From contig RGQW01000073.1 in the NCBI GenBank assembly GCA_010029945.1, positions 1-8,118 on the forward strand: a DNA stretch of 8,118 nt, read 5' to 3'. Source of the DNA: Actinomycetota bacterium. GTDB lineage: Bacteria; Actinomycetota; Actinomycetes; S36-B12. The position numbers and the translations under genes were made by a program. Below the pieces are notes generated by a model, which had not been told where the DNA came from, did no database searches, and saw only the letters and a program-made list of their open reading frames with translations. The number at the start of each line of letters is the position of its first letter. Position 1 is the stretch's first letter. Shown in pieces: positions 6,144-8,118 of this stretch.

Positions 6144-7198
6144 ATGTGGCGACCACTCTGCACGCCCTCGGTCCGTCGTCTCTCGAAGAGTTGGTCGCCG
6201 ACTCGGTTGCCTTCTCCCTGCCGTTGCGGGTTCCGTTTCGTGGGTTGACCTCCCGCGAGGGCATGCTCATCAAGGGCCCGTCAGGTTGGGGTGAGTTCGC
6301 ACCGTTCGACGATTACGACATCCCTCGCAGCGCGCGTTGGCTCGCGGCTGCCCTGGAAGCGTCGTGGGGTGAGTTCCCCGCGGCTCATCGATCATCGGTA
6401 GACGTCAACGCGATCATCCCCGCGGTCGAGTCACCTGCCGCGGGTGCGTTAGCGCGCGCCGCGATCGTGGACCACGGGTGTCGGACCATCAAGGTGAAGA
6501 TCGGAACATCCCTTGCGGACGACGAAGCGCGGGTTGTTGCCGTCCGCGATGCTCTTGACTCCACGGGAGCCGGCGGCCGTATTCGTCTCGATGTGAACGG
6601 TATGTGGAGTCTGGACCAGGCGCGCACATCTCTTCGGCGGTTGGGGCGATACGGAATCGAGTATGTGGAGCAACCCTGTAGCGATCTGGACGACGTCGCT
6701 CGGTTGCGCGCAGAGATCGATATCCCCATCGCGGTAGATGAGGGCATCCGGCTCGCGGATGATCCAACAACCGTTCGCCTGCAGGGCATCGCCGATTACG
6801 CGATCTGCAAGCCGATGACTCTCGGTGGCGCCGCGGCTACCGGCCGAGTCGCGGAGGCGATCGGTGTACCCGTCGTCATCAGTGGCTCGCTGGACTCGTC
6901 GATCGGGCTGGCGAGTTGCGTGGCTACCGCTGCGAGCCTGCCCGAGCTTCCCCTAGCGAGCGGACTGGGAACCGGCACGCTCTTCGAGCGAGACCTAGTG
7001 GAACCCGCGCTCGTGCCGACCGCCGGTGGCATCGGCGTGAAGCGGGTCGCCCCCGACGTGGATCTCCTCATGCAGGCGAATCAGGAAGTCTCGGACAGTC
7101 GTCGGCAGTGGTGGCAGCGACGCTTGGCCGACGCTTATCGATTCCTGCGTGACCAGGTGCCGGGCGATGCACCATCACACGAGCAGATGGAAGGCTAG
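6140..7198 (+). CDS. menC: o-Succinylbenzoate synthase (MenC), enolase superfamily
   Basis: The 352-aa enzyme dehydrates SHCHC to o-succinylbenzoate. The catalytic set of the OSBS/enolase superfamily is visible: KVK at 118-120, metal ligands D151 (LDVNGMW), E177 (YVEQP) and D200 (AVDEGIR), and the second lysine K224 (ICKPMTLGG). The N-terminal capping domain contains VPFRG and GWGEFAPF. GSLDSSIG (249-256) and the GTGTLFERDL region are typical of actinobacterial OSBS. The GTG start overlaps the menB stop as GTGA, with no clear Shine-Dalgarno, so translation probably depends on ribosomes finishing menB. The C-terminal tail after about residue 315 is polar and variable. An OSBS/N-acylamino acid racemase promiscuity cannot be excluded from sequence, but the men context favours OSBS. 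Confidence 0.95.
   Translation: MNVATTLHALGPSSLEELVADSVAFSLPLRVPFRGLTSREGMLIKGPSGWGEFAPFDDYDIPRSARWLAAALEASWGEFPAAHRSSVDVNAIIPAVESPAAGALARAAIVDHGCRTIKVKIGTSLADDEARVVAVRDALDSTGAGGRIRLDVNGMWSLDQARTSLRRLGRYGIEYVEQPCSDLDDVARLRAEIDIPIAVDEGIRLADDPTTVRLQGIADYAICKPMTLGGAAATGRVAEAIGVPVVISGSLDSSIGLASCVATAASLPELPLASGLGTGTLFERDLVEPALVPTAGGIGVKRVAPDVDLLMQANQEVSDSRRQWWQRRLADAYRFLRDQVPGDAPSHEQMEG
7189..7194 (+). promoter_or_regulatory. Ribosome binding site of menD at the end of menC
   Basis: GGAAGG lies 8 nt before the GTG at 7203, ideal spacing, and overlaps the final codons of menC. It favours 7203 over the in-frame ATG at 7215, although the weaker AGGGA at 7197-7201 leaves 7215 possible. Confidence 0.6.
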
Positions 7199-7202
7199 GG
7201 AC

Positions 7203-8030
7203 GTGGATTCTGCGATGGCACCCTCGGTCGCCCAGGCATTAGTCATGGTGGATGAGCTCATCGTGTGCGGGGTGACAGACGTCGTCATGGGCGTGGGGTC
7301 CCGATCAGCCCCCCTTGCCCTCGCTCTCGCGTCCGCGGAGGACCGCGGAGACATCCGTCTCCACGTGCGCGTCGACGAGCGGGTCGCCGGATTTGTGGCA
7401 CTCGGTCTCGGGAAGACGACGGGTGTTCCGGCTGCGGTCGTCACGACTTCCGGGTCCGCGGTGGCAAATCTTCTTCCCGCTGTGGTTGAGGCGCATGAGT
7501 CGCGCATTCCGCTCGTGGTGCTCACAGCGGATCGCCCCGATCGACTTCGGAACGTCGGCGCAAATCAGGTCATCGCACAGAGTGGGATTTTCGGATCGTT
7601 CACCCGGCTCGCCGTCGATATGGAAGCAGCTCGCGATCTGCGACCGCAGTATTGGCGCTCCACCGTCGCCCGCTGCGTGGCGGTCGCGACCGATTCCATC
7701 GACCCCGGTCCGGTACACATCAATGCCGCGTTCGATGAGCCGCTGGTGGACGAGAGCATCACGAAAGAACTGCCTGCGGAGTTGGCCGGTCGGCCAGGCG
7801 GGCGGCCATGGACCGCGGATGCTCGCCTCGTCGCAGGGATGAGTATCCAAGTCGATGAAGCCTTGGCTCTTTTGGATGAAGCGGCCGTTGTGCCTGCTCG
7901 AGGTTTGATCGTGGTGGGCGACCACGATGACGACGACGCCGTGGACTTAGTCGACGAGTTGTCGGACGCGTTGGGATGGCCGGTGATCTCCGAACCGTCG
8001 GGTCGATCGAATGGCTCGAGGGCGGCATGA
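7203..8030 (+). CDS. menD: SEPHCHC synthase (MenD), N-terminal half only, truncated before the hairpin
   Basis: About 275 codons match the first half of MenD, the ThDP enzyme that joins 2-oxoglutarate-derived succinic semialdehyde to isochorismate. Visible (from the GTG at 7203): GSRSAPL at 32-38, VDER at 57-60 with E59 as the ThDP-activating Glu, TTSGSAVANLLPAV at 81-94, TADRPDRLRNVGANQ at 108-122, then the start of the central domain up to GWPVISEPSG (258-267). Full MenD is about 550-580 aa, so the rest of the central domain and the whole diphosphate-binding C-terminal domain are missing. The TGA at 8028-8030 comes 6 bp before the inverted repeat, so the break is most likely a chimeric join or frameshift at a contig end rather than a real short protein. 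Residues before GSRS read MGV instead of the usual CP. An in-frame GTG at 7149 lies inside menC and is unlikely to be used. Confidence 0.88.
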   Translation: MDSAMAPSVAQALVMVDELIVCGVTDVVMGVGSRSAPLALALASAEDRGDIRLHVRVDERVAGFVALGLGKTTGVPAAVVTTSGSAVANLLPAVVEAHESRIPLVVLTADRPDRLRNVGANQVIAQSGIFGSFTRLAVDMEAARDLRPQYWRSTVARCVAVATDSIDPGPVHINAAFDEPLVDESITKELPAELAGRPGGRPWTADARLVAGMSIQVDEALALLDEAAVVPARGLIVVGDHDDDDAVDLVDELSDALGWPVISEPSGRSNGSRAA

Positions 8031-8036
8031 AAGGCG

Positions 8037-8118
8037 CGAAGTGCTGATCGTGCGTTAATCGTTTCCGGGAGACGGCTGTCCGTCTCCCGGAAACGATTAA
8101 CGCACGATCAGCACTTCG
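8037..8118. repeat. Perfect 39-bp inverted repeat with 4-nt loop at the window end
   Basis: The left arm 8037-8075 and right arm 8080-8118 are exact reverse complements, separated by CTGT (8076-8079). The palindrome ends at the last base, so it may be longer. Its inner part (8061-8094: GTTTCCGGGAGACGG, loop, mirror) looks like a strong GC-rich terminator stem, but there is no T-run after it. In the third forward frame the left arm reads EVLIVR then TAA just before this stem, as the end of a gene would; the right arm repeats the same on the other strand. Such a fold-back at a contig end is most simply an assembly or library artefact joined to broken menD. A real hairpin telomere or terminator is less likely. 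Confidence 0.9.

Noticed and set aside
8037..8118. Hairpin as a novel ncRNA, CRISPR-like or retron-like element
   Set aside because: There is one inverted pair only, no repeated units, no reverse transcriptase or Cas gene, and its position at the sequence end with a broken gene points to an artefact.
1..8118. tRNA, rRNA, riboswitch, insertion sequence, attachment site or toxin-antitoxin genes
   Set aside because: The window is almost fully covered by recognisable genes with gaps of at most 86 bp, and I saw no transposase, tRNA-like fold or direct repeats.

Overview
This is high-GC DNA from an actinobacterium-like genome. The evidence is GC-rich third codon positions, frequent GTG starts, TANNNT -10 boxes placed directly before start codons (the leaderless pattern common in Actinobacteria), a two-gene ResB/CcsB cytochrome c system, the DUF4229 and PLDc_N small membrane proteins typical of that phylum, and the actinobacterial habit of linking cytochrome c maturation genes to menaquinone genes. 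I cannot place it to genus. The window starts inside resB, and it ends in a perfect hairpin that looks like a contig edge.

Layout. Positions 1-2331 (+) hold the 3' part of resB and complete ccsB, overlapping by ATGA; together they form the System II haem exporter and cytochrome c synthetase. Positions 2365-2670 (-) encode a 101-aa two-helix PLDc_N membrane protein. An 86-bp divergent gap follows, then 2757-3182 (+) encodes a 141-aa DUF4229 membrane protein whose acidic tail is coded exactly antisense to the end of menA. Positions 3057-5173 (-) are the menE-menA operon, joined by a GTGA overlap. A 37-bp divergent control region (5174-5210) separates this from the rightward menB-menC-menD operon (5211 onward; menB/menC overlap by GTGA, menC/menD are 4 bp apart). 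menD runs for only about 275 codons, roughly half the normal length, stops at 8030, and is followed at once by an 82-nt perfect inverted repeat (39-bp arms, 4-nt loop) that reaches the last base.

How the genes work together. MenD makes SEPHCHC from isochorismate and 2-oxoglutarate, MenC forms o-succinylbenzoate, MenE activates it to OSB-CoA, MenB closes the ring to DHNA-CoA, and MenA prenylates DHNA to demethylmenaquinone. ResB/CcsB deliver haem to apocytochromes c outside the membrane. The cluster therefore supplies both the quinone and the cytochrome c of a menaquinol-based respiratory chain. menF, menH, the DHNA-CoA thioesterase and the menG methyltransferase are not in the window.

Most notable points: the terminal hairpin with broken menD (probably an assembly or chimera artefact, but worth testing); the codon-register antisense overlap of DUF4229 and menA; mutually exclusive-looking divergent leaderless promoters for menE and menB; and a MenB of the glycine (bicarbonate-dependent, E. 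coli-like) type rather than the aspartate type known from mycobacteria. I see no clear new defence, mobile or RNA-based system here.
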